NCBI GenBank assembly: GCA_009841235.1 | Contig: VXMH01000028.1 | Span: 90,309-154,308, forward strand | Length of the DNA stretch: 64,000 nt | Direction of reading: 5' to 3' | From: Caldilineaceae bacterium SB0661_bin_32 | Lineage (GTDB): Bacteria; Chloroflexota; Anaerolineae; Caldilineales; Caldilineaceae | In this document: positions 1-8,194 of the stretch, one piece after another | Position numbering within the stretch: position 1 is the stretch's first letter | How the letters are laid out: each line of letters begins with the position of its first letter | Position numbers and translations under genes: made by a program | The notes under the pieces: generated by a model | Told to the model about the DNA's origin: nothing | Databases searched by the model: none | What the model saw: the letters and a program-made list of their open reading frames with translations, nothing else

Positions 1-180
1 GTCAGCGATGCCATGACCGCCGATCCGGTGACCGTTGCGCCGGACAGTTCGATCGACATCGCCTGCCGCCTGATGCTGGACTACAGCATCGGCGGGCTGC
101 CCGTGGTCGTGGAACGCAAGGTCGTCGGCATCTTCACCACGACCGACGTCTTGCGGTTTATTGTCGAGCAGTCTACCTAG
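1..180 (+). CDS. CBS-domain protein, C-terminal part only
   Basis: The reading frame is open from the left edge to a TAG stop at 178-180, so only the last 59 residues are present. The sequence is a CBS half-domain: a D-A-M-T-A-D-P start, a helix, then G-G-L-P-V-V and V-G-I-F-T-T-T-D-V-L before a short tail. CBS pairs bind adenosyl ligands (AMP, ATP, SAM) and act as energy or ligand sensors. The next gene, 54 nt downstream on the same strand, is a second CBS protein, so the two are probably co-transcribed and may form a heteromer. Upstream domains cannot be seen. Confidence 0.8.
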   Translation, partial: VSDAMTADPVTVAPDSSIDIACRLMLDYSIGGLPVVVERKVVGIFTTTDVLRFIVEQST

Positions 181-234
181 CGCCGCCTCTGGCCCGCTGC
201 CAGATCTGCCAGTACCCGCACAAGGGAGTCATCA

Positions 235-702
235 ATGCACCGCATTCTGGTAAGCGAAATCATGAGCGCGCCGGTAATCACGATTGATCCCGACGCCCTG
301 GCCGTCGATGCCGCGGCGTTGATGGAAGGAAACAATGTGCGCCGCGTCATTGTGACCGATCAGGACGGCTATATGTGCGGGATCGTCACCGACGCCGACG
401 TGCTGGAGGCGGAGACCGCCGAGAGCGTGGCCAGCCGCTACGATCCGGATGTCGACAAGGAGTGGCTGACGGTGCGGGATGTAATGACCGCCGACGTCGT
501 AGCAGTCGGGCCGGAAGCATCGATCGGCCAGCTGGTGGAGAAGATGATGGAGACCAAGATCGGCGGCATCCCCGTGGTTCAGGCGGCAGACGACACCTGG
601 GGGAAACTCGTGCCAATCGGCATCGTCACCGAGACCGACATCTTTCGCCTGATCAGCGAAGCGTGGCGCGCCGACGAAGCGTCCCGCACCGGCAGCTCGT
701 GA
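235..702 (+). CDS. CBS-pair domain protein, 155 aa
   Basis: A stand-alone CBS pair. The first CBS motif spans about residues 5-58 (opens V-S-E-I-M-S-A-P-V) and the second about 78-148 (V-R-D-V-M-T-A-D-V, then G-I-V-T-E-T-D-I-F). Both halves keep the terminal T-x-x-D motif that binds ribose hydroxyls in ligand-binding CBS proteins. There is no fused enzymatic domain, no signal peptide and no membrane segment, so it should be a cytosolic regulator. The ATG at 235 is preceded by AAGGGAG. Its neighbour upstream is another CBS protein; the molybdenum-cofactor gene downstream is convergent. The partner regulated by the module cannot be deduced. Confidence 0.85.
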   Translation: MHRILVSEIMSAPVITIDPDALAVDAAALMEGNNVRRVIVTDQDGYMCGIVTDADVLEAETAESVASRYDPDVDKEWLTVRDVMTADVVAVGPEASIGQLVEKMMETKIGGIPVVQAADDTWGKLVPIGIVTETDIFRLISEAWRADEASRTGSS

Positions 703-728
703 GTCCTGGCCGCGCTAATTCTGGCCGA

Positions 729-2240
729 TTAACCGCCGGCCACCGCGCTCTGCCAGTCCTCCGGCGTGTCCACATCGGCCAGCCAGTTTCCCGGCGTTTC
801 GATCGCTTCCACCTCCGCCGCATGTTGTCGCAGTAGCGCGCCGCCGCCCCGGTCGCCCTCAACCCTCTGCAAAAGCCCAAAGTAACGGCGGTCAAAAACC
901 GCCGGCGCGCCGCGTACCGCTCCGTCCACCGCGACGGCCGCCAGATCGCTGCCGCCGCGCCACGCCTGCCACAGCCGCCGCAGGAGCGCCGCCGGCAGAC
1001 GGGGCTGGTCCACGGGCAGAAACAGGACGGCCTCGCACGCGGCCGGCAGCGCGGCAACCGCGGCGCGCACCGATCCCGCCTGCCCGTCCTGCCACGCAGG
1101 GTTGAAAACGACGCGCAGACGTCCGCGCCCCGCCTCGCGCAAGGGGGCCAGCGCGGCCTCCACCTGCTCACCGACCGCACCGGTAACCACGATCGTTTCC
1201 GACGCGCCGCTGTCGAGCGCGATACGGGCGGCTCGCGTCGCGAGCGGCTCGCCCCGCCAGCGCAGCAGCTGTTTCGGCTGCCCCATCCTGCGGCTCTCTC
1301 CTGCGGCCAGCACAACTGCCGTCGTCGCGCCCCAGCGCTCGCGAACGGCTGTCCGGCTCTCCGGCCCCACCGCGCCGATAAGCGCCGGCTGATTCTGCTG
1401 CGCCAACCACTGCGCAATCAGCCGGGCGGCCGCCAGCCTGGGGGCGCTGTCCGCCTTGTTCAGCAGCGGCGCTAATCTCGCGCCCCGAGGGCGGGACGCG
1501 CTGCTGAAAGGTGTTCTCTTTCCTCTCTCCTTACTCCTCACTCCTTGCCCGTAGGGTTCAACCAGAAGCCGTCCCAGCATGCGCGGCGTCAGGCGCGTCG
1601 ACGCGTTATCTTCTTGCAGGAGGGCGCGCACCTGTTCGGGCCGGTGCACGTAAGGTGCGTCCAGGGGCAGCCCCAGCCCATCGAGACCGGCGACCGGGAC
1701 CAGATGGGTCGTGCAGGAAGGGATGACCGGCTCATGCGGCGCGGGCGCCTTGACCGGCCGGCGGCGGCTGCCGTCGCCTTCGATCGCGATCAGGCTGATA
1801 CCGAGATCACCGGCCCGCGCGGCCAGCGCGTCCACAACTCGCGGAGGCAGGCCCTGGCGCTTGGAACCTGTAAGAGAAGGGTCTGTTGGGCCGCCTGCAC
1901 TAGTGGCCCGGGCATTGGGCGGCACCCAGATCAGGCAGTGCCCGTGCTGCGCCAGTTGCGCCTCCAGCGCTGCCCAATCAATAGCGCCAGTGCTGTCCGG
2001 CGTCACTTCGAGACGGGCCGGCGTCTGCTCGGCCTGGGCGGCGAAAATGTGGGTGGTCGTGGTGGTGACGACGCGGCGGCCGCCGGCAACGGCCTCGCCC
2101 GCCAGGCGGAAGAGCGCGCTCGTCTTGCCGCCGGCGCCGACCAGCGTGACGACGGAGAGCTCAGCGGGCGGAAGGCGCAGAGCATGGTGGAGTTGCATGG
2201 AAAACCAAGGTTGGCGGGTGTCAGTGGCGTTGCCGGCCAC
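729..2240 (-). CDS. YqeC-like / MocA-like molybdenum-cofactor nucleotidyltransferase fusion
   Basis: Two domains in one chain of up to 503 residues. The N-terminal half resembles YqeC, the putative selenium-dependent hydroxylase accessory protein: G-A-G-G-K-T at residues 35-40, then E-G-D-G-S and K-A-P-A-P-H-E-P-V-I-P at about 154-174. The C-terminal half is a MobA/MocA nucleotidyltransferase, with the signature LAAGESRRMGQPK at 311-323 and L-P-V-D-Q-P-R near 410. MocA-type enzymes attach CMP to molybdopterin for xanthine-dehydrogenase/CO-dehydrogenase-like hydroxylases, which fits the Mo-hydroxylase remnant at 3.1-3.3 kb. Between the domains lies an unusual stretch, about residues 233-254, encoded by a purine-rich tract. 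The start is uncertain: M15 at 2198 also fits and neither start has a good ribosome-binding site. Confidence 0.8.
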   Translation of the reverse strand: MAGNATDTRQPWFSMQLHHALRLPPAELSVVTLVGAGGKTSALFRLAGEAVAGGRRVVTTTTTHIFAAQAEQTPARLEVTPDSTGAIDWAALEAQLAQHGHCLIWVPPNARATSAGGPTDPSLTGSKRQGLPPRVVDALAARAGDLGISLIAIEGDGSRRRPVKAPAPHEPVIPSCTTHLVPVAGLDGLGLPLDAPYVHRPEQVRALLQEDNASTRLTPRMLGRLLVEPYGQGVRSKERGKRTPFSSASRPRGARLAPLLNKADSAPRLAAARLIAQWLAQQNQPALIGAVGPESRTAVRERWGATTAVVLAAGESRRMGQPKQLLRWRGEPLATRAARIALDSGASETIVVTGAVGEQVEAALAPLREAGRGRLRVVFNPAWQDGQAGSVRAAVAALPAACEAVLFLPVDQPRLPAALLRRLWQAWRGGSDLAAVAVDGAVRGAPAVFDRRYFGLLQRVEGDRGGGALLRQHAAEVEAIETPGNWLADVDTPEDWQSAVAGG

Positions 2241-2252
2241 TGCAAACTGTAG

Positions 2253-3056
2253 TCACAGATGGTTCAGATACAGTTGTGGATCGTTTAGGAACCCTCGCGT
2301 CACGCTCACGTGCTCCAATGATTCCCAGGGCACGGGCCGGGGGGGTGACTGGTCGAAGTTCAGGAGGGTGGCGCCGGGATAGGCCATCAGGATTGGCGAG
2401 TGGGTGGCGATGATAAACTGGGCGTCGCGGGCGACCATCTCCTTGAGCAGGGCGAGCAGCCCCACCTGCCGCAGTGGCGAGAGCGGCGCCTCCGGTTCAT
2501 CCAGCAGATAGAGACCATTGGGCACGAAGCGGGCCTGAAACAGGGCCAGGAACGCTTCTCCGTGCGAGCGTGCGTCGAGCCCGCCCCCGTAGCTCTCCTC
2601 AATGGCGGCCAGCTGGCCGGCGTAGGCCATCTTCGCCAGTCCTTTGGCGAAGTCGGAGCGGCCCTCATACTCCGCGTCCACATTGGCCATTTCCGTCTGC
2701 AGTTCCGCCTGCATCCGGGCGACGCGTTTGGCAAAGCCGAAAAAGTCCTCGGCCCGGAGGTAGAATCCCCGCCCCGTCCGTTTGGTCCAGGCCAAGCGCA
2801 GGTGTCTGGACAGCTGCCGCACTGCGGCCAGAGAAGGATCGCTGTCGGCCTCCTCTGCGCCCACGGTGGGCAGGCGCACAGCGGTGGCCAGGGCTTCCAG
2901 AAATGTGGATTTGCCGCTGCCGTTTTCGCCCACGAGAAAGGTCACCGAGCTCTCGAAACGGACCTTCTCCAGCCGGGCGATGACCGGCACATTGTATGGG
3001 AATATCCCTTCCCGGGGGAAAGAGGGGCGTTTCTCAATCGAGGTGAGGTGGATCAT
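2253..3056 (-). CDS. AAA-family ATPase with ABC-type ATP-binding fold, 267 aa
   Basis: Predicted ATPase of the COG3910 type. It has Walker A G-E-N-G-S-G-K-S-T at about residues 43-51, Walker B L-Y-L-L-D-E-P-E-A near 178-186, and a switch histidine in A-T-H-S-P close to residue 220. The length is normal for this family of soluble single-domain ATPases, whose role is generally unknown. No transmembrane partner is adjacent. The ATG overlaps the stop of a short upstream reading frame as ATGA, suggesting translational coupling with whatever gene was there before it decayed. Lies 12 nt upstream of the YqeC/MocA fusion, so probably the same transcript. Function not assignable beyond ATP binding. Confidence 0.8.
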   Translation of the reverse strand: MIHLTSIEKRPSFPREGIFPYNVPVIARLEKVRFESSVTFLVGENGSGKSTFLEALATAVRLPTVGAEEADSDPSLAAVRQLSRHLRLAWTKRTGRGFYLRAEDFFGFAKRVARMQAELQTEMANVDAEYEGRSDFAKGLAKMAYAGQLAAIEESYGGGLDARSHGEAFLALFQARFVPNGLYLLDEPEAPLSPLRQVGLLALLKEMVARDAQFIIATHSPILMAYPGATLLNFDQSPPRPVPWESLEHVSVTRGFLNDPQLYLNHL

Positions 3057-3330
3057 AGCCCACGCGCTCCCGCCTCACTGCAACGTGCAACAATAGCGGC
3101 CAGACGTTCGACCACCGCCTTGGCCAGGCGTCCTCCGGCGCGACGCGGTCGATGCCGCCGATTTTGGTCACATCCACCAGCACCTCGGGCGCCGACGCGT
3201 GTTCGGCCTCCATATCAAGGATCAGGTCGGCGCCGCCGGCGATAATGCGGGCCTTGTCTTGGTGCTGGTGCAGCAGCGAGAGCGCCTCAGAAACGGTTGC
3301 AGGTGTGTGGCAGGCTCGCCACCGGGCCAT
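3054..3330 (-). pseudogene. Remnant of Mo-hydroxylase FAD-binding subunit (CoxM/XdhB-like)
   Basis: From the ATG at 3330 the first ~55 residues match the N-terminus of FAD-binding subunits of molybdopterin hydroxylases: a 'P-A-T-V-S-E-A-L-S-L-L' helix, then I-I-A-G-G-A-D-L-I-L-D-M and L-V-D-V-T-K-I-G-G-I. Normal subunits have about 280-300 residues; here the homologous frame collapses after I-D-R-V. A different frame then reads as a plausible amphipathic C-terminal helix (G-G-R-L-A-K-A-V-V-E-R-L) ending in a TGA that overlaps the AAA ATPase start. I infer an internal deletion plus frameshift. No intact partner subunits are in the window. Confidence 0.6.
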
Positions 3331-3469
3331 TGTGCAGATCCTGGGCAGTGACTGAAAAAAATCAGACGAAGTATAGCACAGGGAGTTCTCTTCCGGAAAA
3401 GCGGGCGGTTCTGATGGGGTGCATCCCAAAGGCGAGGAGAGAGTGGAGAGGCGTGAGTGGCGTGGGGAG

Positions 3470-3682
3470 CGTTGAAGGATTTTTACAGGTTTTGTCAGGT
3501 TTTTGGGAGGGATTCTCCCGTTCGATTCAACGGCTCAACAGTTAATGCTCTGAAGGAATTTGGCAGATTTAGCGCGTTTTGGCAGGTTTTGTCATGTTTT
3601 TGGGGGGGACCCCCCCCCTTTTTTCTCAACGGCTCGCCGGTGAATGCGCTGAAGGATTTGAACAGGTTTTGTCAATGTTCGG
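3470..3682. repeat. Intergenic cluster of three degenerate direct repeats with G/C hairpins
   Basis: Three imperfect copies share a TGAAGGA-like start (about 3472, 3552 and 3650) followed by CAGGTTTTGTCA (about 3486, 3581 and 3663); copies two and three are also preceded by CAACGGCTC. G-run/C-run hairpins (GGGAGGGATTCTCCC near 3505, GGGGGGGACCCCCCC near 3602) sit between copies. No convincing reading frame runs through the region. It separates the minus-strand Mo-related genes from the promoter of the binding-protein operon. It looks like a short interspersed repeat cluster; function unknown. Confidence 0.5.
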
Positions 3683-3733
3683 AAAGCGGGTGCATCCGAA
3701 AGATCAGAGAGAATCCCAGGAAATTTTATCTCC

Positions 3734-3762
3734 TTGACAACACAGAGAGAAGAAACTACGAT
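3734..3762 (+). promoter_or_regulatory. Sigma70-type promoter for the first transporter operon
   Basis: TTGACA at 3734-3739, a 17-nt spacer, and TACGAT at 3757-3762. Predicted transcription would begin about 55 nt before the GTG start at 3825. A strong AAAGGAGAG ribosome-binding site lies at 3811-3819. No competing gene lies between. Position and spacing are read directly; activity is inference. Confidence 0.5.
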
Positions 3763-3824
3763 TATATATGTTTTAACTTCGGGCAGGTCTGGTTCCGTGT
3801 TTACAACCCCAAAGGAGAGTAAAA

Positions 3825-5819
3825 GTGAAACCACAACTGCGTATTTGGGCACTTGCGGCCATCTTCATCCTTCTGCTTCCCATGGTCGCGGCCTGCGGCG
3901 GTGCAGAACCAGCAATGGAAGAAGCAGCCGCCGAGGCGGCTGAGCCGGAAACCGCGGCCGAGAGTACGGAGGCGGAGACATCTTCAGCCTATAGTGAAGC
4001 CCCCATGCTGGCGGAGATGGTCGCCAACGGCGAGTTGCCGCCGGTGGATGAACGGCTCCCGGCAGAGCCGCAGGTAGTTGAACCGGAGGACCGGATCGGC
4101 ACCTACGGGGGCACTCTGCGCTTCGGCGAGGTCAACCCAATCAATCTCTGGAGCTTCGCCACGCTGCGCATGAACGGGCTTTTCCGTTATGACTTCTCCA
4201 ACACCCAGGTCTTCATGGATATCGCCAAGGACTACTACTTCTCCGACGACTTCACAACCCTGACCATCGAACTGCGTGAGGGCCATAAGTGGTCGGATGG
4301 AGAGCCTTTCACGACGGACGATATCATGTTCGCATGGGAAGATGTCGCGATGAACGAAGACCTTTCCCCGGCCGGGCCGCGGTCGATCTGGCGCGCCGGA
4401 GGCGAGCCGGCAGTCTTCACCAAGATCAGTGACACGGTGGTTGAAATCAGCTTCAGTGTGCCCTACCCGATCATCATGAACTACCTGGGTCGGACGGGCG
4501 TGGCCACCGACAACAACGTCATCATGCCCAAACACTGGCTGAAGCAGTGGCACATCGACTACAACCCCGATGCGCAGAAGCTGGCTGAGGAAGAGGGTTT
4601 TGAGACGTGGATGCAGGCCTTCAACTTCCACAACAGGCCTCCGAACAACTTCCGGATCGACGGTCCGACCCTCTGGGCCTGGAAGAACGAAACGCTCACC
4701 AGCGACCGCGCCATCGTCGTGCGCAATCCGTACTTCCACCAGGTGGACACCGCCGGCAACCAGCTGCCCTATATCGATCGCATCGAGGCCGTGATCACCG
4801 GTGACAAGGAGGTACAGACCCTCAAAGCCAGCGCCGGCGAGTTCGACTTCGAGACCTACTATATCGACATGAAGGACATGTCGGTCTTCCAGCAGGGCGC
4901 CGAACAGGGGAACTATCGCGTCGAATTCGCCCAGAACCTCTTCTCCGCCGAACTGGGCCTGATGCCCAATCGCACCGTTAAGGACCCGGTTTTGAGGGAG
5001 CTCTTCAACAACAAGGACTTCCGCATTGCCTTGTCGATCAGCATCGACCGCGAGAGCATGAACGACACCCTCTTCTTCGGTCTGGGCAGGCCGTTCCCGG
5101 CCACCGTCAATCCGGGGCTGAGTTTCTTCAAGGAGGAATGGGCCACGACCCACGCCGAGTATGACCCGGAACGCGCCAACGCGCTACTCGACTCTGTCGG
5201 CCTGACCGAGCGGGACAGCGACGGATACCGGCTGCGGCCTGACGGCGAAGGCCGGCTGAGCATGCTGATCCACGTCGGCGTATCGGAAGGCCCCAAGATC
5301 GCCATGGCCGAACTGGTCCGGGATGACTGGGCCGAGGTCGGGCTGGAAGCTATTGTCGAAAACCTGGGTGAGCAGGGCGGACTGTTCTCACAACGACTGG
5401 CCACTAATGATCTGCAGATACCGACCTGGCATCTGGACAGAAACGCTCTGTTCGGCCGCTCCCTGGGCAGCAACTACGCTGTTGACCAGACCTCCTTCTG
5501 GACCGGGACGTGGAAGGACTGGTTCCGGACCAATGGCGAGGAGGGCGTGGAGCCGCCGGAGGAGATCAAGCGGCAGCGAGAGATCTTTGATCAGTACAAA
5601 CTGACGGCGGTCGGCACCGAAGATTTCGACAGACTTGGCGCCGAGTACTATGAGTACTTCACCAGCGAAATCCCGATGATCGGCACCATCGGCTTTACGC
5701 CGCGGCCGGTCATTATCAGCAATCGCCTTCACAACGTACCGTTGGAGGGCGCCGCCTGGATCTCGGACAACAACTTCTATGCCCCGTTCATGCCTTCACA
5801 GTGGTTCATTGAGGAGTAG
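3825..5819 (+). CDS. ABC transporter substrate-binding lipoprotein, family 5
   Basis: A 664-residue extracellular solute-binding protein of the SBP_bac_5 (DppA/OppA) family. The signal peptide ends in a lipobox V-A-A-C with Cys24 as the lipidated residue, followed by an acidic, Ala/Glu-rich linker (about 27-60) that would tether the binding domain to the membrane. The body carries family features such as L-R-E-G-H-K-W-S-D-G-E-P-F-T-T-D-D near residues 150-167. Such proteins capture oligopeptides, opines, nickel or oligosaccharides for the cognate permease. GTG start with a strong ribosome-binding site 5-6 nt upstream. It is the first gene of an operon that includes permeases, ATPases and catabolic enzymes, so the substrate is probably oxidised after uptake; its identity cannot be told. 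Confidence 0.92.
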   Translation: MKPQLRIWALAAIFILLLPMVAACGGAEPAMEEAAAEAAEPETAAESTEAETSSAYSEAPMLAEMVANGELPPVDERLPAEPQVVEPEDRIGTYGGTLRFGEVNPINLWSFATLRMNGLFRYDFSNTQVFMDIAKDYYFSDDFTTLTIELREGHKWSDGEPFTTDDIMFAWEDVAMNEDLSPAGPRSIWRAGGEPAVFTKISDTVVEISFSVPYPIIMNYLGRTGVATDNNVIMPKHWLKQWHIDYNPDAQKLAEEEGFETWMQAFNFHNRPPNNFRIDGPTLWAWKNETLTSDRAIVVRNPYFHQVDTAGNQLPYIDRIEAVITGDKEVQTLKASAGEFDFETYYIDMKDMSVFQQGAEQGNYRVEFAQNLFSAELGLMPNRTVKDPVLRELFNNKDFRIALSISIDRESMNDTLFFGLGRPFPATVNPGLSFFKEEWATTHAEYDPERANALLDSVGLTERDSDGYRLRPDGEGRLSMLIHVGVSEGPKIAMAELVRDDWAEVGLEAIVENLGEQGGLFSQRLATNDLQIPTWHLDRNALFGRSLGSNYAVDQTSFWTGTWKDWFRTNGEEGVEPPEEIKRQREIFDQYKLTAVGTEDFDRLGAEYYEYFTSEIPMIGTIGFTPRPVIISNRLHNVPLEGAAWISDNNFYAPFMPSQWFIEE

Positions 5820-5841
5820 GGCATAGCGAAGAAGACTGTGC

Positions 5842-5878
5842 AACACCCTGTTTTCGTCCTTGGCGGGGACAGGGTGTT
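5842..5878 (+). terminator. Stem-loop after the binding-protein gene
   Basis: A perfect 9-bp inverted repeat, AACACCCTG at 5842-5850 and CAGGGTGTT at 5870-5878, with a 19-nt loop, followed by a short T-rich tail. Being 22 nt after the stop codon it could be a partial terminator or a 3' stabiliser giving the binding protein more message than downstream genes. Confidence 0.5.
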
Positions 5879-6187
5879 TGCTCTGTTGCGGTAGACGAAC
5901 GGAGGAATCGAACTTGCAACGGGGTGGGAAACGGCCCTTTTCAAATCTGCCACTCTTCGTTAGTATTCAAGTCCAGCCAGGAAAACGGCTAGAGAGCCGC
6001 CACAAATTGATTCGTCTGCGACGGTGAAGGCCCGTCGCACGGATGGATAAGGCGTACCTGCTCCGGTTCGATGCGCGTCACCGCCTCTTCCAGCAGACAG
6101 CCGTACCCGATAGCGCTCCTTCATGGTCAGCGTATTGCGCCGTTTCAATCCAAATAGAAGGCAAAGAAAGGAGAGGCCGGGAACGCC
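5879..6187. other. Intergenic stretch without a recognised gene
   Basis: About 300 bases between the binding-protein stem-loop and the first oxidoreductase. The open frames here are short and lack family signatures. A strong AAGGAGAGG at 6168-6176 belongs to the next gene. I see nothing else. Confidence 0.4.
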
Positions 6188-7297
6188 TTGGGTTTCGCCC
6201 GCGCCGATGTCAAGATGACGCAACTGAAGAGGAAGGTAACAAAACCGGTACGCTTGGGTCTGATTGGATGCGGCGGTATCGTGCGCATCAACCATATTTC
6301 CGTATATCTCGCCCTGCCGGACTCAGTAGACGTGGTTGCGGTCGCCGATCCGGTGCCCGATAACCTCGAATATGCCGGCAATACGCTAGAGGTGCCGCCG
6401 GCGCAGAGATATGCCGACTATCGCGACATGCTGGCCAAGGCCGAACTTGACGCGGTTTCGATCGCCACACCGCATGCCCTGCACGCTGAACACGCCATTC
6501 AGGCAGCCGAGGCCGGTGTCGCGGTCATCTCAGAGAAACCGATGGCGACTTCGCTGGAGGAGGCCGACGCGATACTGGAAGCGGTCAACCGCAACGGTGT
6601 CCCCTATGCCATCATGCACAACCTGCTCTTTACCTTGCCTATGCAGGAAGCGCTGAGTCAACTGCGCACCGGGAAGTTGGGGAAGCCGATTTTGGGTCGC
6701 GGTCAATGCATGGGGATGAAACCGGCCGACTTCGGCGGCGATCACGCTAATCCCGCCATGGCCTGGCGCGCCCAGAAGGCGGTGGGCGGCGGCTGCATCA
6801 TTGATACCGCCTATCACGAGATTTACTCGGTCGAAGCGCTGATGGGTTCTCCCGTACGCTACGTCGAAGCCAGGGTGAAAACGATGCGTTTCGATATCGA
6901 CGTCGACGATCTCGCCATCCTGCTGTTTGAACACGAGGACGGCGCCGTGTCCACGATATCGGCATCGTGGTGTTCGCCGGCAATGACAGCTGAACGGGGG
7001 CGCTGGTGCGAAGTGCATACGACCGATGGATCGATCCGGGTGTTTCATCGCGACGAGGAGCCGTTCTGGCGTTACGGCGGCGAGGAAGAAGGTTGGAGCT
7101 CACTGGAAATACCCGAACCGGTAGTGAAAGAGAACCCCGGCGTTGGCGGTCACTTCGGCTGCTACGCCGCCACATTTGAGGCGCTCGCCAGCGGCTCGGA
7201 GATGCCGGTGGACGGCGAAAAGGCGCGACACAATCTGGCCATAATCGAAGCGGCGCGCCAGGCAACCGGCGAACGGCGCGCGATAGGAGTAGAGTGA
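6188..7297 (+). CDS. Gfo/Idh/MocA family NAD(P)-dependent oxidoreductase
   Basis: A 369-residue cytosolic dehydrogenase. The N-terminal Rossmann fold shows L-G-L-I-G-C-G-G-I-V-R near residues 22-32, and the diagnostic E-K-P-M-A lies near 117. The C-terminal half has the usual beta-sheet domain with D-T-A-Y-H-E-I-Y that contributes the catalytic His. These enzymes oxidise sugars, inositols or related polyols. The TTG at 6188 is favoured because AAGGAGAGG lies 11 nt upstream; the ATG at 6215 has no ribosome-binding site but would also give a complete fold. The stop overlaps the next gene's GTG by 4 nt. The context, with an amidohydrolase and a second Gfo/Idh/MocA protein, points to stepwise breakdown of one imported compound. 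Confidence 0.9.
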   Translation: MGFARADVKMTQLKRKVTKPVRLGLIGCGGIVRINHISVYLALPDSVDVVAVADPVPDNLEYAGNTLEVPPAQRYADYRDMLAKAELDAVSIATPHALHAEHAIQAAEAGVAVISEKPMATSLEEADAILEAVNRNGVPYAIMHNLLFTLPMQEALSQLRTGKLGKPILGRGQCMGMKPADFGGDHANPAMAWRAQKAVGGGCIIDTAYHEIYSVEALMGSPVRYVEARVKTMRFDIDVDDLAILLFEHEDGAVSTISASWCSPAMTAERGRWCEVHTTDGSIRVFHRDEEPFWRYGGEEEGWSSLEIPEPVVKENPGVGGHFGCYAATFEALASGSEMPVDGEKARHNLAIIEAARQATGERRAIGVE

Positions 7298-8142
7298 AGA
7301 TGCGACGCTATGTGGACGTACACTGTCATATCGGGACGACCATCACCTACGACCCGGCTGTGGGCCAGACTACCGGCCGCTGCCTGGCACGCATGGCCTC
7401 CGCCGGCGTTGTCGCGGCGGTTATAGGGCCGACGGCAGTCGGCTCGTCGCAGATCCGGGGCATACTGGACACCAGGGACCAGAACGGGATCATCGTCCGC
7501 GCCTGTCAGCAGTTTCCCGATCGGTTTCCCATCGGCCTGGCTTTGATTGAACTGCGCCACGGCCAAGTCGGGGCCGACGCCCTTGAAGAGACCCTGATCG
7601 AAGGCGGACTCCAGGGCATAATGTGGCATCCCGCCGGCATGACCTTCGAAAGACAGCTCTATCCCTTTCTCGAAGTCGCGTCACTCAAGGGCGGGCTCTG
7701 CCTGCTGCATGAGAGTCCGGAGCGGACCGCGGCCTATGCACGGCGCTTCCCCAACCTTACCTTCATCCTCCATGCCGGGACCAAAGAGGAAATGGAGCCC
7801 TGTCAGCAGTTGGAGAACGTCTGGTTTGAGATTGTACAGCGCCCCATAGGCTCACGGTCCGATTGGGACCTGCCGCAGCTGGTCAACGAGCTCGGCAGTG
7901 AGCGGATTCTCTTTGGCAGCGACCTGCCCTACTACGACTTTCGCATCCTGCAGGCCCAGCTGGAGTCCGCAGACATTGACGAGGCAACCCGCGATCGTAT
8001 CGCCTCCCAGAACGCCGTGACGCTGATTCGGAGTTTTCGGCCCGACTGGGAGCTGCCCGAGGGAACCCTTGCCGCCCCGCAGAACTATACGTACGATGAG
8101 CTGTGGGCTCCCAAGGAGGCCGGAAGCGAAAGGCTGTTATAG
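7294..8142 (+). CDS. Amidohydrolase family (Amidohydro_2-like) protein
   Basis: A 282-residue TIM-barrel metal-dependent hydrolase. The N-terminal Y-V-D-V-H-C-H-I-G supplies the first metal-binding histidine pair. Later histidines lie in L-L-H-E-S and I-L-H-A-G, and the conserved acidic residue is in F-G-S-D-L-P-Y near residue 210. The group includes lactone hydrolases and decarboxylases of sugar or aromatic acids. GTG start overlapping the preceding stop (GTGA), so translationally coupled. Sandwiched between two Gfo/Idh/MocA dehydrogenases, it could open a lactone formed by one of them; that is inference. Exact substrate unknown. Confidence 0.85.
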   Translation: MKMRRYVDVHCHIGTTITYDPAVGQTTGRCLARMASAGVVAAVIGPTAVGSSQIRGILDTRDQNGIIVRACQQFPDRFPIGLALIELRHGQVGADALEETLIEGGLQGIMWHPAGMTFERQLYPFLEVASLKGGLCLLHESPERTAAYARRFPNLTFILHAGTKEEMEPCQQLENVWFEIVQRPIGSRSDWDLPQLVNELGSERILFGSDLPYYDFRILQAQLESADIDEATRDRIASQNAVTLIRSFRPDWELPEGTLAAPQNYTYDELWAPKEAGSERLL

Positions 8143-8194
8143 AAGCCGGTTCAGGCGCCGTAAAACGGTCCTACAAGGTAAAGAGGAAGCTGCA

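Noticed and set aside
3984..5153. 389-codon antisense frame within the first binding-protein gene
   Set aside because: Shadow of an SBP_bac_5 gene with clear start, ribosome-binding site and lipobox.
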